Notes: generated by a model from the sequence alone, not told the origin. 11,915 bases of DNA from Pseudomonadota bacterium (GCA_023432845.1 JAEZEY010000291.1:1-11915); one strand, 5' to 3'. Counted from the stretch's first letter, positions 1 through 7,813 are shown. Made by a program: numbers and translations.

Positions 1-811
1 GACATGCGCGGCTCGCCGCGGTCGTAGCGGTAGGTGACGTTCAACGCATATTCGTCGGTCAGCGCCGCCTGGATGCGCGGCCACGGGCACTATAGAGGCA
101 GACCTGCTCGCGCAAATAGCCGGCAAGCGCATAGGTCGTGAAGGTGAGGATGCCGATCCAGGCATAGGCGACGAAGGGAGCGTTGCCGGTCGCAAGATCC
201 TTCACCAGGGTTGGCGCGTCGGCGAAATAGAGAACCCAGGCGCCGCCGGTCCACCACGCCACCATCAGCCAGAGGAAGTGCTTGGCGGCCTTGCGCGCAT
301 AGGTCTCGACCGTCCACGGTTGCGACTCGCGCTTCATGTGCTCGCGGCGGTCGCCTTCGGTGAGGCGCTCGATCGCCATATAGAGATCGGTCCACACCGT
401 CTGCGGGCACAGGTAGCCGCACCACACCCGGCCGGCGAGCGCGTTCATCAGGAACAGGCCGATTGCAGCGAGGATCAGAAGGCCGGTGAGGTAATAGACC
501 TCCTGCGGCCACAACTCGATGAAGAAGAAATAGAAGCGGCGGTTCGGGAAGTCGACCAGCACCGCCTGCGACGGCGCGTTCGGCCCGCGATCCCAGCGCA
601 CGAAGGGCAGCAGGTAGTAGATGCCCAAGGTGACGAGCAGCACAGCCCACTTGATGCGGCGGAAGGTGCCATGGACGCTCTGAGGATAGATATTGCGGCG
701 CGCGGCGTAGAGCGGAACGTCGTCGATCTGGTCATCCCCCGGCGGCGGGGGCGGCGGAGCAGCCGCGGCCTTGACCTCGGATTGCCGCACCAGTTCTTCG
801 AGTTGTGTCAT
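1..811 (-). CDS. ccoG: CcoG/FixG cbb3 oxidase accessory protein, partial, frameshifted
   Basis: Membrane iron-sulfur protein of the CcoG/RdxA family, needed for cbb3 oxidase assembly (copper delivery in studied relatives) and normally first gene of ccoGHIS. It starts at ATG 811 and reads openly to residue 240. Visible are a proline run (19-24), membrane segments near 55-70, 105-127, 178-196 and 213-231, and the ferredoxin-like WCGYLCP motif (C131, C135) followed by REQVC (C238). The family continues with YMCPWPRIQAALTDEYALNV. Here one base is missing between 90 and 91, so this frame gives SARGR and stops at 59-61, while the next frame reads CPWPRIQAALTDEY and on to the left edge. A real pseudogene and a base-call error look alike from here. 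A FixK box at 867-880 probably drives it. Confidence 0.9.
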
Positions 812-838
812 GTTCGTTCCGCCGGAATTACCGGCCGA

Positions 839-880
839 AATCTAGGTCGGGGCGTAGCCCCGCACCTTGATCTGCCTCAA
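839..880 (-). promoter_or_regulatory. FixK/FNR box and putative -10 of ccoG
   Basis: TTGATCTGCCTCAA at 867-880 is a perfect TTGA-N6-TCAA palindrome, the FixK/FNR operator form. It ends 55 bases before the ccoG start. On the minus strand a TAGATT hexamer (4 of 6 matches to TATAAT) lies at 844-839, with its upstream end 29.5 bases from the box centre. That fits a class II activator promoter with transcription starting near 832. The box is seen directly; the promoter call is inference. Confidence 0.8.
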
Positions 881-882
881 GC

Positions 883-910
883 AAAAATCCCCGCCGCGCG
901 GCCGGGATTT
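883..910 (-). terminator. Rho-independent terminator after ccoP
   Basis: On the minus strand AAATCCC pairs with GGGATTT, extended past one mismatch by GCC/GGC around a GCGC loop, and ends in a short T run (A883-887 on plus). It lies 38 bases past the ccoP stop and would end the ccoNOQP transcript. The FixK box of ccoG begins only two bases further on. Confidence 0.65.
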
Positions 911-948
911 CCGTTATTTATCAGATTCTTACGGTCGTCGGTGACCGG

Positions 949-1821
949 CTACTTCTCGCCGCCACCGAACCCGTAGACATAGACGGCCAGCGCCTTGATG
1001 ACCGGCTCGGAGAGACGGCCTTCCCAGACTGGCATGACGCCACCGCGGCCCTGCTGGAGGCCCTGCACGATGGTCGCCTTGTCGGAGCCGTAGAGCCAAA
1101 TTCCGTCGGTCAGGTTCGGGGCGCCGACTTCGCGGTTCCCCTTGCCGGCGTCGCCGTGACAGACCGCGCAGTTATCGGCGTAGACCTTCTGGCCTGCCTT
1201 GAGATCGACGCCGGCTTCGGTCGGCAGGCCCGACAGCGAACGCACGTAGTCGGCCACGGAAGACATCTCGGCCGGCTTCAATACGTCCTTGAACGGCGGC
1301 ATGTTGCCCTGGTGGCCACTGTCGTGACCGCCGCGGATGCCGAAGCGGATGGTGTGTTCGATATCCGCGAGCTTGCCGCCCCATAGCCAATCGTCGTCAT
1401 TGAGGTTGGGATAGCCCTGGGCGCCGCCACCGCCGGCGCCGGGGCACGGCGCGCAGTTGTCGGCAAAGGCCACGCGGCCCTGCGCCCGCGCGAAGTCGAT
1501 CAGTTGCGGGCTGGCGGCGATTTCGGCGGTCGAGGCGGAGGCCAGTTGCTGCATCATCGGCCCGCGCATCGCGTGCAGTTCCTTGATGTCCTCGACGATC
1601 GCGGCGCGCGAGTTGTAGCCGAACACGCCCTTGGTGGCGTCCGTCACCAGCGGCCAGGCCGGATAGACAACCCAGTAGCCGACCGACCAGATGATGGTGA
1701 GATAGAACAGCCACAGCCACCAGCGCGGCAGCGGCGTGTTGAGCTCCTGGATGCCGTCCCATTCATGACCGGTGGTCGCGGTTCCGGTCACGGGATCGAT
1801 TTGTCTGTGTTCCTCAGCCAC
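949..1821 (-). CDS. ccoP: cbb3-type cytochrome c oxidase subunit III (diheme CcoP/FixP)
   Basis: Membrane-anchored diheme c subunit that passes electrons from the bc1 complex or soluble cytochrome c to CcoO/CcoN. 290 residues, normal for the family. It starts with GTG at 1821, three bases after the ccoQ stop. One N-terminal membrane helix (about 35-52) precedes two periplasmic cytochrome c domains. The second domain is normal: CAVCH (218-222) with axial-Met candidate M263 (GVMPVW). The first should read CAPCH but reads CAPCP: C123 and C126 are present, and codon CCC (1441-1443) puts proline at 127 where the heme-ligating histidine belongs. Its axial-Met candidate M174 (GNMPPF) is kept. If real, heme attachment or ligation at the first site should fail. 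Last gene of ccoNOQP; a terminator follows. Confidence 0.96.
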   Translation of the reverse strand: MAEEHRQIDPVTGTATTGHEWDGIQELNTPLPRWWLWLFYLTIIWSVGYWVVYPAWPLVTDATKGVFGYNSRAAIVEDIKELHAMRGPMMQQLASASTAEIAASPQLIDFARAQGRVAFADNCAPCPGAGGGGAQGYPNLNDDDWLWGGKLADIEHTIRFGIRGGHDSGHQGNMPPFKDVLKPAEMSSVADYVRSLSGLPTEAGVDLKAGQKVYADNCAVCHGDAGKGNREVGAPNLTDGIWLYGSDKATIVQGLQQGRGGVMPVWEGRLSEPVIKALAVYVYGFGGGEK

Positions 1822-1824
1822 GGC

Positions 1825-1980
1825 TCAGTCCTCCCGCAGCGGAATGCGCGCTGCTTCGTCGAATTGCTTCTTTCGCGATGGCCAGAAGGCGTAGACGACC
1901 ACGGCCAGAAAGATCACGGTGAAGTAGATGAGTCCCCAGGTCTGGGCGAACTCGGCGGCGGCTTTGTAGGTCGGATCCAT
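1825..1980 (-). CDS. ccoQ: cbb3-type cytochrome c oxidase small subunit CcoQ/FixQ
   Basis: Short 51-residue membrane protein read from ATG 1980 to TGA 1825-1827: MDPTYKAAAEFAQTWG, then one hydrophobic helix (about 16-33), then a charged tail with SRKKQFDEAARIPL. This matches the CcoQ family in length, in the FAQTWG segment before the helix and in the KKFDEAA-type segment after it. CcoQ is a small subunit that stabilises the cbb3 complex, particularly CcoP association and protection from oxygen in studied bacteria. It sits 18 bases after ccoO and three bases before ccoP, as expected in one transcript. A possible ribosome site (AAGGTGA) precedes the start. Confidence 0.93.
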   Translation of the reverse strand: MDPTYKAAAEFAQTWGLIYFTVIFLAVVVYAFWPSRKKQFDEAARIPLRED

Positions 1981-1998
1981 GTCAGTTCACCTTGACGG

Positions 1999-2733
1999 TC
2001 ACCGGATATTGGCTTTGTCGTCGTACATCTTGAAGTCGACCGACGTCCCGAGCATCTGCAGATACGCAATCAAAGCATCGGCTTCGGTCACGCGGGCCGG
2101 ATTGCCGTCGAAGTCGCGGGCCAGCGCCTTGGGATAGCGCTTTACGAGATCGCCAGCGTCCGGGTTGTCGACGGATGCCTGCACTTCGACATCCTTGGTC
2201 GCACTCTCTATCATCTCCGTCGAATACGGAACGCCGAGCAGCGCCTGCACCTTCATGTCCTGAGCGATGTGCCTGTAGTCGAGATCGGTCTTGGCCAGGA
2301 AGCTGTAGGCCGGCATCACCGAGCCCGGCACCACCGAGCGCGGCTCGGCCAGATGGTCGCGATGCCAGTCGTCGGAGTATTTACCGCCGACGCGGGCGAG
2401 ATCAGGCCCGGTACGCTTCGAACCCCACTGGAACGGGCGGTCATACATGCTCTCGGCCGCAAGCGAGTAGTGGCCGTAGCGTTCGACCTCGTCACGCAGC
2501 GGCCGGATCATCTGCGAGTGACAAAGATAGCATCCCTCGCGGACGTAGATGTTGCGGCCGGCGAGCTCAAGCGGCGTGTAGGGGCGCACGCCCGCGACCT
2601 TCTCGATCGTGTTCTTGAGATAGAACAGCGGCACGATCTCGACGAGGCCGCCCACGGCGATGACAACAAGAATGCCGATGAGGAGGACGATGGAGTTCTT
2701 CTCGAAGATGGCGTGTTTTTGCCAGAGTGACAT
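1999..2733 (-). CDS. ccoO: cbb3-type cytochrome c oxidase subunit II (monoheme CcoO/FixO)
   Basis: Membrane-anchored monoheme cytochrome c subunit of cbb3 oxidase, carrying electrons from CcoP to the CcoN heme b/b3-CuB core. 244 residues from ATG 2733 to TGA at 1999-2001. There is one N-terminal membrane helix (about 14-36), then the family signature around the heme site, REGCYLCHSQMIRPLRDEVERYGHYS, with C68, C71 and H72 intact. M140 (SVMPAY) is the likely axial methionine. It begins 12 bases after the ccoN stop with GGGGAC upstream, and ccoQ follows after 18 bases. No defect is seen. Confidence 0.97.
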   Translation of the reverse strand: MSLWQKHAIFEKNSIVLLIGILVVIAVGGLVEIVPLFYLKNTIEKVAGVRPYTPLELAGRNIYVREGCYLCHSQMIRPLRDEVERYGHYSLAAESMYDRPFQWGSKRTGPDLARVGGKYSDDWHRDHLAEPRSVVPGSVMPAYSFLAKTDLDYRHIAQDMKVQALLGVPYSTEMIESATKDVEVQASVDNPDAGDLVKRYPKALARDFDGNPARVTEADALIAYLQMLGTSVDFKMYDDKANIR

Positions 2734-2745
2734 TGTCGTCCCCGT

Positions 2746-4398
2746 TTATTCGGCAGGCTGCAGTCGGATTTCGGCTTCTCCGGCAACAGCCTCGGATTTC
2801 ACCGTCTTCCAGAGATTGAACACCATGATCAGCGCGCCGGAGAGGAACAGGATTCCGCCGAGAGCACGGATCACATAGAAGGGATGCATGGCCTCGACCG
2901 TTTCGACGAAGGAGTATTCGAGGAAGCCGAGCGAGGTGTAGGCGCGCCACATCAGACCCTGCAGGATGCCCGACACCCACATCGCGGTGATGTAGAGCAC
3001 GATGCCGATGGTCGAGATCCAGAAGTGCCAGTTGACGAGCTTGAGCGAGTACAGCCGACGGTTCCACAGCCACGGCACGAGGCAGTAGATGGCGCCGAAG
3101 GAGATGTAGGCGACCCAGCCGAGCGCGCCGGAGTGGACGTGGCCGATGGTCCAGTCGGTGTAGAGCGACAGCGAGTTGACGACCTTCACCGACATCATTG
3201 GACCTTCGAAGGTCGACATGCCGTAGAAGGCGACCGACACCACCATCATGCGCAGCACCGGGTCGGTGCGCAGTTTGTCCCAGGCGCCCGACAGCGTCAT
3301 GATGCCGTTGATCATGCCGCCCCAGGAGGGCATCCACAGCATGATCGAGAACGTCATGCCGAGGGTCTGCGCCCAGTCCGGCAGCGCCGTGTAGTGCAGA
3401 TGGTGCGGACCGGCCCAGATGTAGAGGAAGATCAGCGCCCAGAAGTGGATGATCGACAGCCGATAGGAATAGACCGGTCGATCGGCCCGCTTCGGGATGA
3501 AGTAGTACATGATGGCGAGGAAGCCGGCGGTCAGGAAGAAGCCGACCGCGTTATGGCCGTACCACCACTGCACCATGGCGTCCTGCACGCCGGACCAGAG
3601 GATGTAGGACTTCGGCGAGAACAGCGAAACCGGAACGGTAGCGTTATTGCCGAGATGCAGCACCGCGATGGTGACGATGAAGGCGAGATAGAACCAGTTG
3701 GCGACGTAGATGTGCGGCTCCTTGCGCCGCCAGATCGTGCCGAGGAACACCAGCAGATACACGACCCAGACCACGGTCAGCCAAAGGTCGGAGTACCACT
3801 CGGGTTCGGCGTATTCCTTCGACTGCGTGATGCCGAGCAGATAGCCGGTACCGGCGATGACGATGAAGAAGTTGTAGCCCAGCACGACGAACCACGGCGC
3901 CAGATCGCCCGCGAGCCGGGCGCGGCAGGTGCGCTGCACGACATAGTACGACGAAGCAATAAGGACGTTGCCGCCGAAGGCGAAAATCACGGCCGAGGTG
4001 TGCAGCGGGCGCAAGCGGCCGAAGCTGGTCCACGGCAGATCGAGATTGAGAGCCGGATAAGCGAGCTGCAGCGCGATGATGACGCCGACCAGAAAGCCGG
4101 CAATACCCCAGACCACGGCGGCGATGACGCCGAATTTCACAGGCCCCATATTGTAATTTGGCCGGCCATCGGCGGTGACCAACGCGGGCCTTTCGGCCGG
4201 ACGGTTGAAGTACCGATTCGCAATGGCAAAGACCGCCGCGATGCTCGCGGCCGTGAAGAGGTAGGCGTGGAATGCGTATTCAGGCGTGTGGGCCTTGGCC
4301 GCGATCACGATGCACAGCAGCGCCATGGCCGCAAATGTCAGCGCCAGGCCGCCTTCGCCGATCGTCATGTTTTTCTGGGGAGCGAGCGCGTTCGCCAT
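2746..4398 (-). CDS. ccoN: cbb3-type cytochrome c oxidase catalytic subunit I (CcoN/FixN)
   Basis: Heme-copper oxidase catalytic subunit that reduces O2 to water at low oxygen and pumps protons; polytopic inner-membrane protein. I chose ATG 4398 (MANALAPQKNMTIGEGG, 550 residues) with GGA about ten bases upstream; an in-frame TTG at 4416 would add six residues. All metal ligands are visible: H133 (RPLHTSAV) and H422 for low-spin heme b, H420 (TIGHVHSGALGW) for heme b3, and H282 (WWYGHNAVG), H332 and H333 (AGPHHLHY) for CuB. Y326, 44 residues after H282, is probably the cross-linked tyrosine (inferred from spacing in studied cbb3 enzymes). First gene of ccoNOQP, with a FixK box 78 bases upstream. 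No lesion is seen. Confidence 0.98.
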   Translation of the reverse strand: MANALAPQKNMTIGEGGLALTFAAMALLCIVIAAKAHTPEYAFHAYLFTAASIAAVFAIANRYFNRPAERPALVTADGRPNYNMGPVKFGVIAAVVWGIAGFLVGVIIALQLAYPALNLDLPWTSFGRLRPLHTSAVIFAFGGNVLIASSYYVVQRTCRARLAGDLAPWFVVLGYNFFIVIAGTGYLLGITQSKEYAEPEWYSDLWLTVVWVVYLLVFLGTIWRRKEPHIYVANWFYLAFIVTIAVLHLGNNATVPVSLFSPKSYILWSGVQDAMVQWWYGHNAVGFFLTAGFLAIMYYFIPKRADRPVYSYRLSIIHFWALIFLYIWAGPHHLHYTALPDWAQTLGMTFSIMLWMPSWGGMINGIMTLSGAWDKLRTDPVLRMMVVSVAFYGMSTFEGPMMSVKVVNSLSLYTDWTIGHVHSGALGWVAYISFGAIYCLVPWLWNRRLYSLKLVNWHFWISTIGIVLYITAMWVSGILQGLMWRAYTSLGFLEYSFVETVEAMHPFYVIRALGGILFLSGALIMVFNLWKTVKSEAVAGEAEIRLQPAE

Positions 4399-4448
4399 GA
4401 TGGAGGTTCCGTTCAATCACCGGCCGGAGGAAATGCTGGCCGCGCCGG

Positions 4449-4490
4449 ACTATCCGGTAGCCGCAGGCCGGTAGCCTTGATGAATGTCAA
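4449..4490 (-). promoter_or_regulatory. FixK/FNR box and putative -10 of ccoNOQP
   Basis: TTGATGAATGTCAA at 4477-4490 is a perfect TTGA-N6-TCAA palindrome. On the minus strand GATAGT (4 of 6 matches to TATAAT) sits at 4454-4449, 29.5 bases from the box centre, implying transcription starting near 4442 and a leader of about 44 bases. FixK control of fixNOQP is well established in rhizobia; the exact -10 is inference. Confidence 0.85.
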
Positions 4491-4702
4491 ACTGTGGAGT
4501 GTCGGAATTCCCGGGCGATGCGATCCCCGGCCTCGCAGGCACCGATCAACAGGGAGCATCAGAACTTGCGCCGGGAGCTGCCCTCTCCGGTCCACGCCAC
4601 GGTATGCCGTGCACAGGGGCAAACCCAACCGCTCCCGTTCGGCGGTATCGCATCGCGAAACCTGTGACGTTGATGCACACCAACCACAGGTCTGGATTTT
4701 GT

Positions 4703-4716
4703 TTGACCTTGATCAA
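4703..4716 (+). promoter_or_regulatory. FixK/FNR box of ompW
   Basis: TTGACCTTGATCAA is a perfect TTGA-N6-TCAA site, 90 bases before the ompW ATG. At the spacing seen for the other boxes there is only a weak hexamer, TTGAGT (4739-4744). The site should place ompW under low-oxygen control, but its -10 is not clear. Confidence 0.75.
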
Positions 4717-4764
4717 TTTTACCGGGGTCGATGATCGCTTGAGTGCTAGCGATTCATAGTCCAT

Positions 4765-4779
4765 CGGGGCATCGCCCCG
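4765..4779 (+). other. Small hairpin in the predicted ompW leader
   Basis: CGGGGC, an ATC loop and GCCCCG form a six-base-pair GC stem about 27 bases before the ompW start. No T run follows, so it is not a terminator. It could stabilise the leader RNA or be incidental in GC-rich DNA. Confidence 0.3.
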
Positions 4780-4806
4780 CGAGAAACTTGGGGTCAGGGG
4801 TCATCA

Positions 4807-5514
4807 ATGACGTTACGTAAGATTGCGCCGGCGCTCGTCGCGGCGTTTGTCGGATATGTTGTAGCACCGGCCACGGCGGCCGATGTGGCCGCCAAGCCGG
4901 TCTTTAAGGCCGCGCCGCCGGCCGAAGCTTTCAATCCGTGGATGATTCGCTTGCGCGGGCTGGGCGTCGTGACGCGCAACTCGGGCCATGTCGATCAGGT
5001 CGTCGGATCGGGACTGACCACGACCGATTCTATCGTGCCGGAACTCGACATCACCTACTTCTTCACCCGCAACATCGCAGCCGAACTCATCCTCGGCGTC
5101 ACCAAGCATCACGTGACCGGCACAGGCGCCGCCACCACCAACGGCCTCGATGTCGGCAAGGCCTGGCTGCTGCCGCCGACACTGACGCTGCAATATCACT
5201 TCACCGACTTCGGCGCCTTCAAGCCCTATATCGGCGCCGGCGTGAACTACACCGTGTTCTTCAGCCAGACCGCCGGCAATACGGCGAACGGCGCGGGCGT
5301 CATCGTCACCCGCAGCCATCTGCACAACAGCTGGTCGCCGGCGCTGCAGATCGGCTTCGATTACATGATCGACAAGCACTGGGGCATCAACGCCGACGTC
5401 AAGAAGCTCTGGCTGCGGCCGAGTTGGGACGGCGACAGCACCGCCGGCGCGCTCACCGGCAAGGTCAATCTCGACCCGTGGCTGATCGGCGCCGGTGTGT
5501 CTTACAAGTTCTGA
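4807..5514 (+). CDS. OmpW-family outer membrane beta-barrel protein
   Basis: 235 residues with a signal peptide (basic start, hydrophobic core 8-20, cleavage near APATAA, residues 20-25). The mature part resembles OmpW: NPWMIRLRGLGV at its start, alternating strands such as DITYFFTRNIAAELILGV, LPPTLTLQYHF and FKPYIGAGVNYTVFF, and a last strand WLIGAGVSYKF ending in phenylalanine, the usual signal for BAM-dependent insertion. OmpW proteins are small eight-stranded barrels with a hydrophobic channel; the substrate here is unknown. ATG 4807 follows a weak GGGG ribosome site. It is the only plus-strand gene in the left two thirds, has its own FixK box and ends at a strong terminator. OmpW genes respond to anaerobiosis in several proteobacteria, which fits. 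Confidence 0.88.
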   Translation: MTLRKIAPALVAAFVGYVVAPATAADVAAKPVFKAAPPAEAFNPWMIRLRGLGVVTRNSGHVDQVVGSGLTTTDSIVPELDITYFFTRNIAAELILGVTKHHVTGTGAATTNGLDVGKAWLLPPTLTLQYHFTDFGAFKPYIGAGVNYTVFFSQTAGNTANGAGVIVTRSHLHNSWSPALQIGFDYMIDKHWGINADVKKLWLRPSWDGDSTAGALTGKVNLDPWLIGAGVSYKF

Positions 5515-5567
5515 GAGTCGCAAATTCCGAGATCGAGCGGGGCGTCCTCCCCACCCGATGTGACTAC

Positions 5568-5597
5568 AAGCCCCGGCCTCGGTCGGGGCTTTTTTTT
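5568..5597 (+). terminator. Rho-independent terminator of ompW
   Basis: AAGCCCCG (5568-5575) pairs with CGGGGCTT (5584-5591) around an eight-base loop, followed by eight T residues (5590-5597). It lies 53 bases past the ompW stop and 17 bases before the convergent spy-like gene's stop. The T run is only on the plus side, so it mainly serves ompW. Confidence 0.92.
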
Positions 5598-5614
5598 CGG
5601 CGTTGTGACTGCGA

Positions 5615-6136
5615 TCAGTTGCGCCAGCCGTGCCAGCCCCAGCGGCGCGGACCGGCCGAATTGAGGCGCGCTTTCTGTTCGTCGGTCAGCGTCGCGTAGA
5701 AGGCGTCGAAGGCCGGGCGTACCGTCTTGATCGCGCTGAGCATCGCTTCCATCCGCTTCTCCATCACCTCGAGCCGCGCCGGCGCGCTCGCCGGAAACTC
5801 GCTCGGACAGGCGGCGGCGACGGATGCGGCTGCCTTGGTGGACGCGGCGTGAAGTTCGTCGAGTGCCTTGCGCTGGCTCTCGGTCGGCTTCACCAACTCC
5901 TCGATACGCTGCTTGCGCCATTCGGCAAGACCGGCGCCTTGCGGTGAACACATCCAGCCCATGCCGCGACCTGGACCCCGGCCCATCATGCCGCTTCCCA
6001 TCATGCCGGGCCCCATCATCATGTCAGGCCCCCAGCCGTAACCGGCACCACCGGGGCCGGCAGGCTGAGTCAGCGCAGGCCCGGCCGCGAGACTTCCGAT
6101 CACTAAGGCGGTCGCGAATGTGAGACGCCTCTTCAT
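5615..6136 (-). CDS. Spy/CpxP-like (LTXXQ motif) periplasmic protein
   Basis: 173 residues from ATG 6136, preceded by a strong AAGGAGGA ribosome site. A signal peptide (about 1-23, MKRRLTFATALVIGSLAAG) is followed by a flexible segment rich in Gly, Met and Pro (25-62; nine Met, among them M39-41, M45-46 and M50-51). Then comes a helical domain with an LTXXQ-type element LTDEQ (150-154), a looser earlier copy PTESQ, and a tryptophan-rich tail WGWHGWRN. Spy/CpxP proteins are periplasmic chaperones or envelope-stress and metal-linked factors. The Met-rich segment could bind copper, but that is inference. It lies 31 bases after the DASS transporter gene and is probably co-transcribed. The exact function is not known from sequence. 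Confidence 0.8.
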   Translation of the reverse strand: MKRRLTFATALVIGSLAAGPALTQPAGPGGAGYGWGPDMMMGPGMMGSGMMGRGPGRGMGWMCSPQGAGLAEWRKQRIEELVKPTESQRKALDELHAASTKAAASVAAACPSEFPASAPARLEVMEKRMEAMLSAIKTVRPAFDAFYATLTDEQKARLNSAGPRRWGWHGWRN

Positions 6137-6167
6137 GGCACTTTCCTCCTTGTTAAGCCGCCCCGCC

Positions 6168-7694
6168 TCAGACGTAACCGAGCCAGCGCCAGTAGGTAGC
6201 GCCGAGTAGCATCACCAGAGCCAAAGCGATGATGGTCAATACCAGACCTGTGCGCACGAAATCGCGAGCGGTAAAGGTGTCGGTTCCGTAGGCCACCATG
6301 TTCTGCGGTGCATTGACCACCAGGATGAAGCCGAAGCTGACGACGAACTGCAGCACCATGGTCATGCCGATCATGTTGATGCCTGGCGTCGCCACGCTTG
6401 TCAGTACCGCGATGATGATTGGGATCATGGCGGCGGCCAGTGCGGTGGCGCTGGCAAAGCCAAGATGAATCACGATCAGGAACAGGCTCATCACACCGAG
6501 GATGAACAGTGCGGTCGCGTTCTTGAGACCGAATTCGAGGACGACGATGTCGGCGAGCCACGTCGCCGCCTTGGTTTGCAGCAGCGCGGTGCCGAGACTG
6601 ATACCGACGCCGAACAGAATCACGGTGCCCCACGGAATCCGGGGCTGCGCCTCTTTCCAGGTCAGAATGCCGAGTCCGGGCAGGAACATTAGCGCCACCG
6701 CGGTGATGGTGGTGGTGCTGGTGTCGAACCGATGGAGCACGCCTTCGGTCGCCCAGAAGCAGATCAGGGTCACGGTGATCAGCAGCAGCTTGAGTTCAGC
6801 GGCCGTCATCGGCCCCAGCGCCGCCAGCGACTGGCGGATACCTTCACGACCGCCAGGCACTTCCGCCACCTCCGGCGGCATCATGCGGGTCATGACAAAA
6901 TAGAGCGCGATGCACATCAGAATGGCGAAAGGTCCCGCCGCGATCAGCCACTCGAGCCAGGTAATGGTCTGGCCGAACGCTTTCTCGATGAAGCCGATCG
7001 CGACCATGTTCTGCGCCGCCGCGGTCTTGATGCCGACGTTCCAGATGCTGGCAGTCTGTACCGTAGTGATCATCAGCATGCTGGCAAATGCACTGCGCTT
7101 GTTGACGCCGAAGGCGGCGATGATGCCGAGCGTAATCGGCACCAGACACGCGACGCGCGCCGTGGTCGATGGCACCATCAGGGCGATGACAAAGCCGACC
7201 AGAATAGTGCCGATGACGACGTGATTGGTCTTGGTACCGACGCGCGACAAGATGCTGAGCGCAATGCGCTTGTAGAGCCCGGTCACAGTCATCGCGGCGG
7301 CGAGAAACAGGGCCGACGCGACCAGCACCAGCGCGGTGTTGGCGAAGCCGCCAAAGGCCAGCGACAGCGCGCGGCTGGTGCCGAGCAGCACTTTCGGATC
7401 GGCGACGCTGGGCGCGAGCCCGAGCAGAAACGCCATCAGCGTGGCGATAACGATGGCCGACACTGCATAGTCGATCGCCTCGGTCATCCAGACGATGACG
7501 GCGAACAGCAGGATCGCCAGCATGCGATGACCGGCCACCGGTAGTCCCGCCGGCGTCGGCAGCATGAGCACGACGATCATGGCCGCGACCGCGGCGATCA
7601 AACCCCAGTTCGACGCGAACCAGTTGCTGGCTTTCGCGCCGCCTGCGACAGGCGCATTAGGCAACGGACTAGCTGGGGCTGGCTGAGCCGACAT
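6168..7694 (-). CDS. DASS/SLC13-family anion (dicarboxylate or sulfate) transporter
   Basis: 508-residue polytopic inner-membrane protein of the divalent anion:sodium symporter family. After a hydrophilic N-terminus (1-27) it has a dozen or so hydrophobic segments. Family-like elements are MVPSTTARVA (173-182), the substrate/sodium loop NVGIKTAAAQNMVA (219-232) in the first half, and VVNAPQNMVAYG (459-470) in the second, with HLGFASATALAAAMIP between. Family members import C4-dicarboxylates, citrate-like acids or sulfate; the substrate cannot be fixed here. ATG 7694 has a good ribosome site (GGGAGGA). A FixK box lies 60 bases upstream, so low-oxygen induction is likely. The spy-like gene follows in the same transcript. 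Confidence 0.88.
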   Translation of the reverse strand: MSAQPAPASPLPNAPVAGGAKASNWFASNWGLIAAVAAMIVVLMLPTPAGLPVAGHRMLAILLFAVIVWMTEAIDYAVSAIVIATLMAFLLGLAPSVADPKVLLGTSRALSLAFGGFANTALVLVASALFLAAAMTVTGLYKRIALSILSRVGTKTNHVVIGTILVGFVIALMVPSTTARVACLVPITLGIIAAFGVNKRSAFASMLMITTVQTASIWNVGIKTAAAQNMVAIGFIEKAFGQTITWLEWLIAAGPFAILMCIALYFVMTRMMPPEVAEVPGGREGIRQSLAALGPMTAAELKLLLITVTLICFWATEGVLHRFDTSTTTITAVALMFLPGLGILTWKEAQPRIPWGTVILFGVGISLGTALLQTKAATWLADIVVLEFGLKNATALFILGVMSLFLIVIHLGFASATALAAAMIPIIIAVLTSVATPGINMIGMTMVLQFVVSFGFILVVNAPQNMVAYGTDTFTARDFVRTGLVLTIIALALVMLLGATYWRWLGYV

Positions 7695-7727
7695 TGTTTC
7701 CTCCCGCGCGAACCGTCACGGGAGCAA

Positions 7728-7768
7728 ATCATGGCGAACTACCTGTGGGTGCCGTTGAGGCATGTCAA
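7728..7768 (-). promoter_or_regulatory. FixK/FNR box and putative -10 of the DASS-spy unit
   Basis: TTGAGGCATGTCAA at 7755-7768 is a perfect TTGA-N6-TCAA site. On the minus strand CATGAT (4 of 6 matches to TATAAT) is at 7733-7728, 28.5 bases from the box centre, as in the hsp20 promoter. Transcription would start near 7720 and leave a leader of about 26 bases. Confidence 0.75.
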
Positions 7769-7813
7769 ACCGATACCGGAAAATTTGAATGCCAGGCCGG
7801 GACCGGATAACGA

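Larger units (their letters stand above)
4399..4806. promoter_or_regulatory. Divergent ccoN / ompW control region
   Basis: This 408-base non-coding stretch separates the divergent ccoNOQP and ompW units. It holds two FixK boxes 226 bases apart centre to centre, one near each gene, and a small hairpin in the ompW leader. The middle (about 4491-4702) has open frames on both strands but none with a convincing ribosome site or recognisable protein. The separation suggests independent promoters, not one shared operator. Confidence 0.7.

Noticed and set aside
4399..4416. TTG start of ccoN at 4416
   Set aside because: ATG 4398 is a normal start with an upstream GGA; the six extra residues have no support.
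4670..4683. TTGATGCACACCAA as a further FixK box
   Set aside because: The right half is CCAA, not TCAA, and a perfect box lies 20 bases away; probably chance.
2884..4734. 616-codon open frame on the plus strand opposite ccoN
   Set aside because: It lies antisense to a clear CcoN coding region, has a composition rich in Arg, His, Asp and Glu typical of reverse-frame reading in GC-rich DNA, and shows no recognisable domain.
4484..4764. Small open frames on both strands in the ccoN-ompW gap
   Set aside because: No good ribosome site, no recognisable protein, and they overlap the FixK box and predicted leader of ompW.
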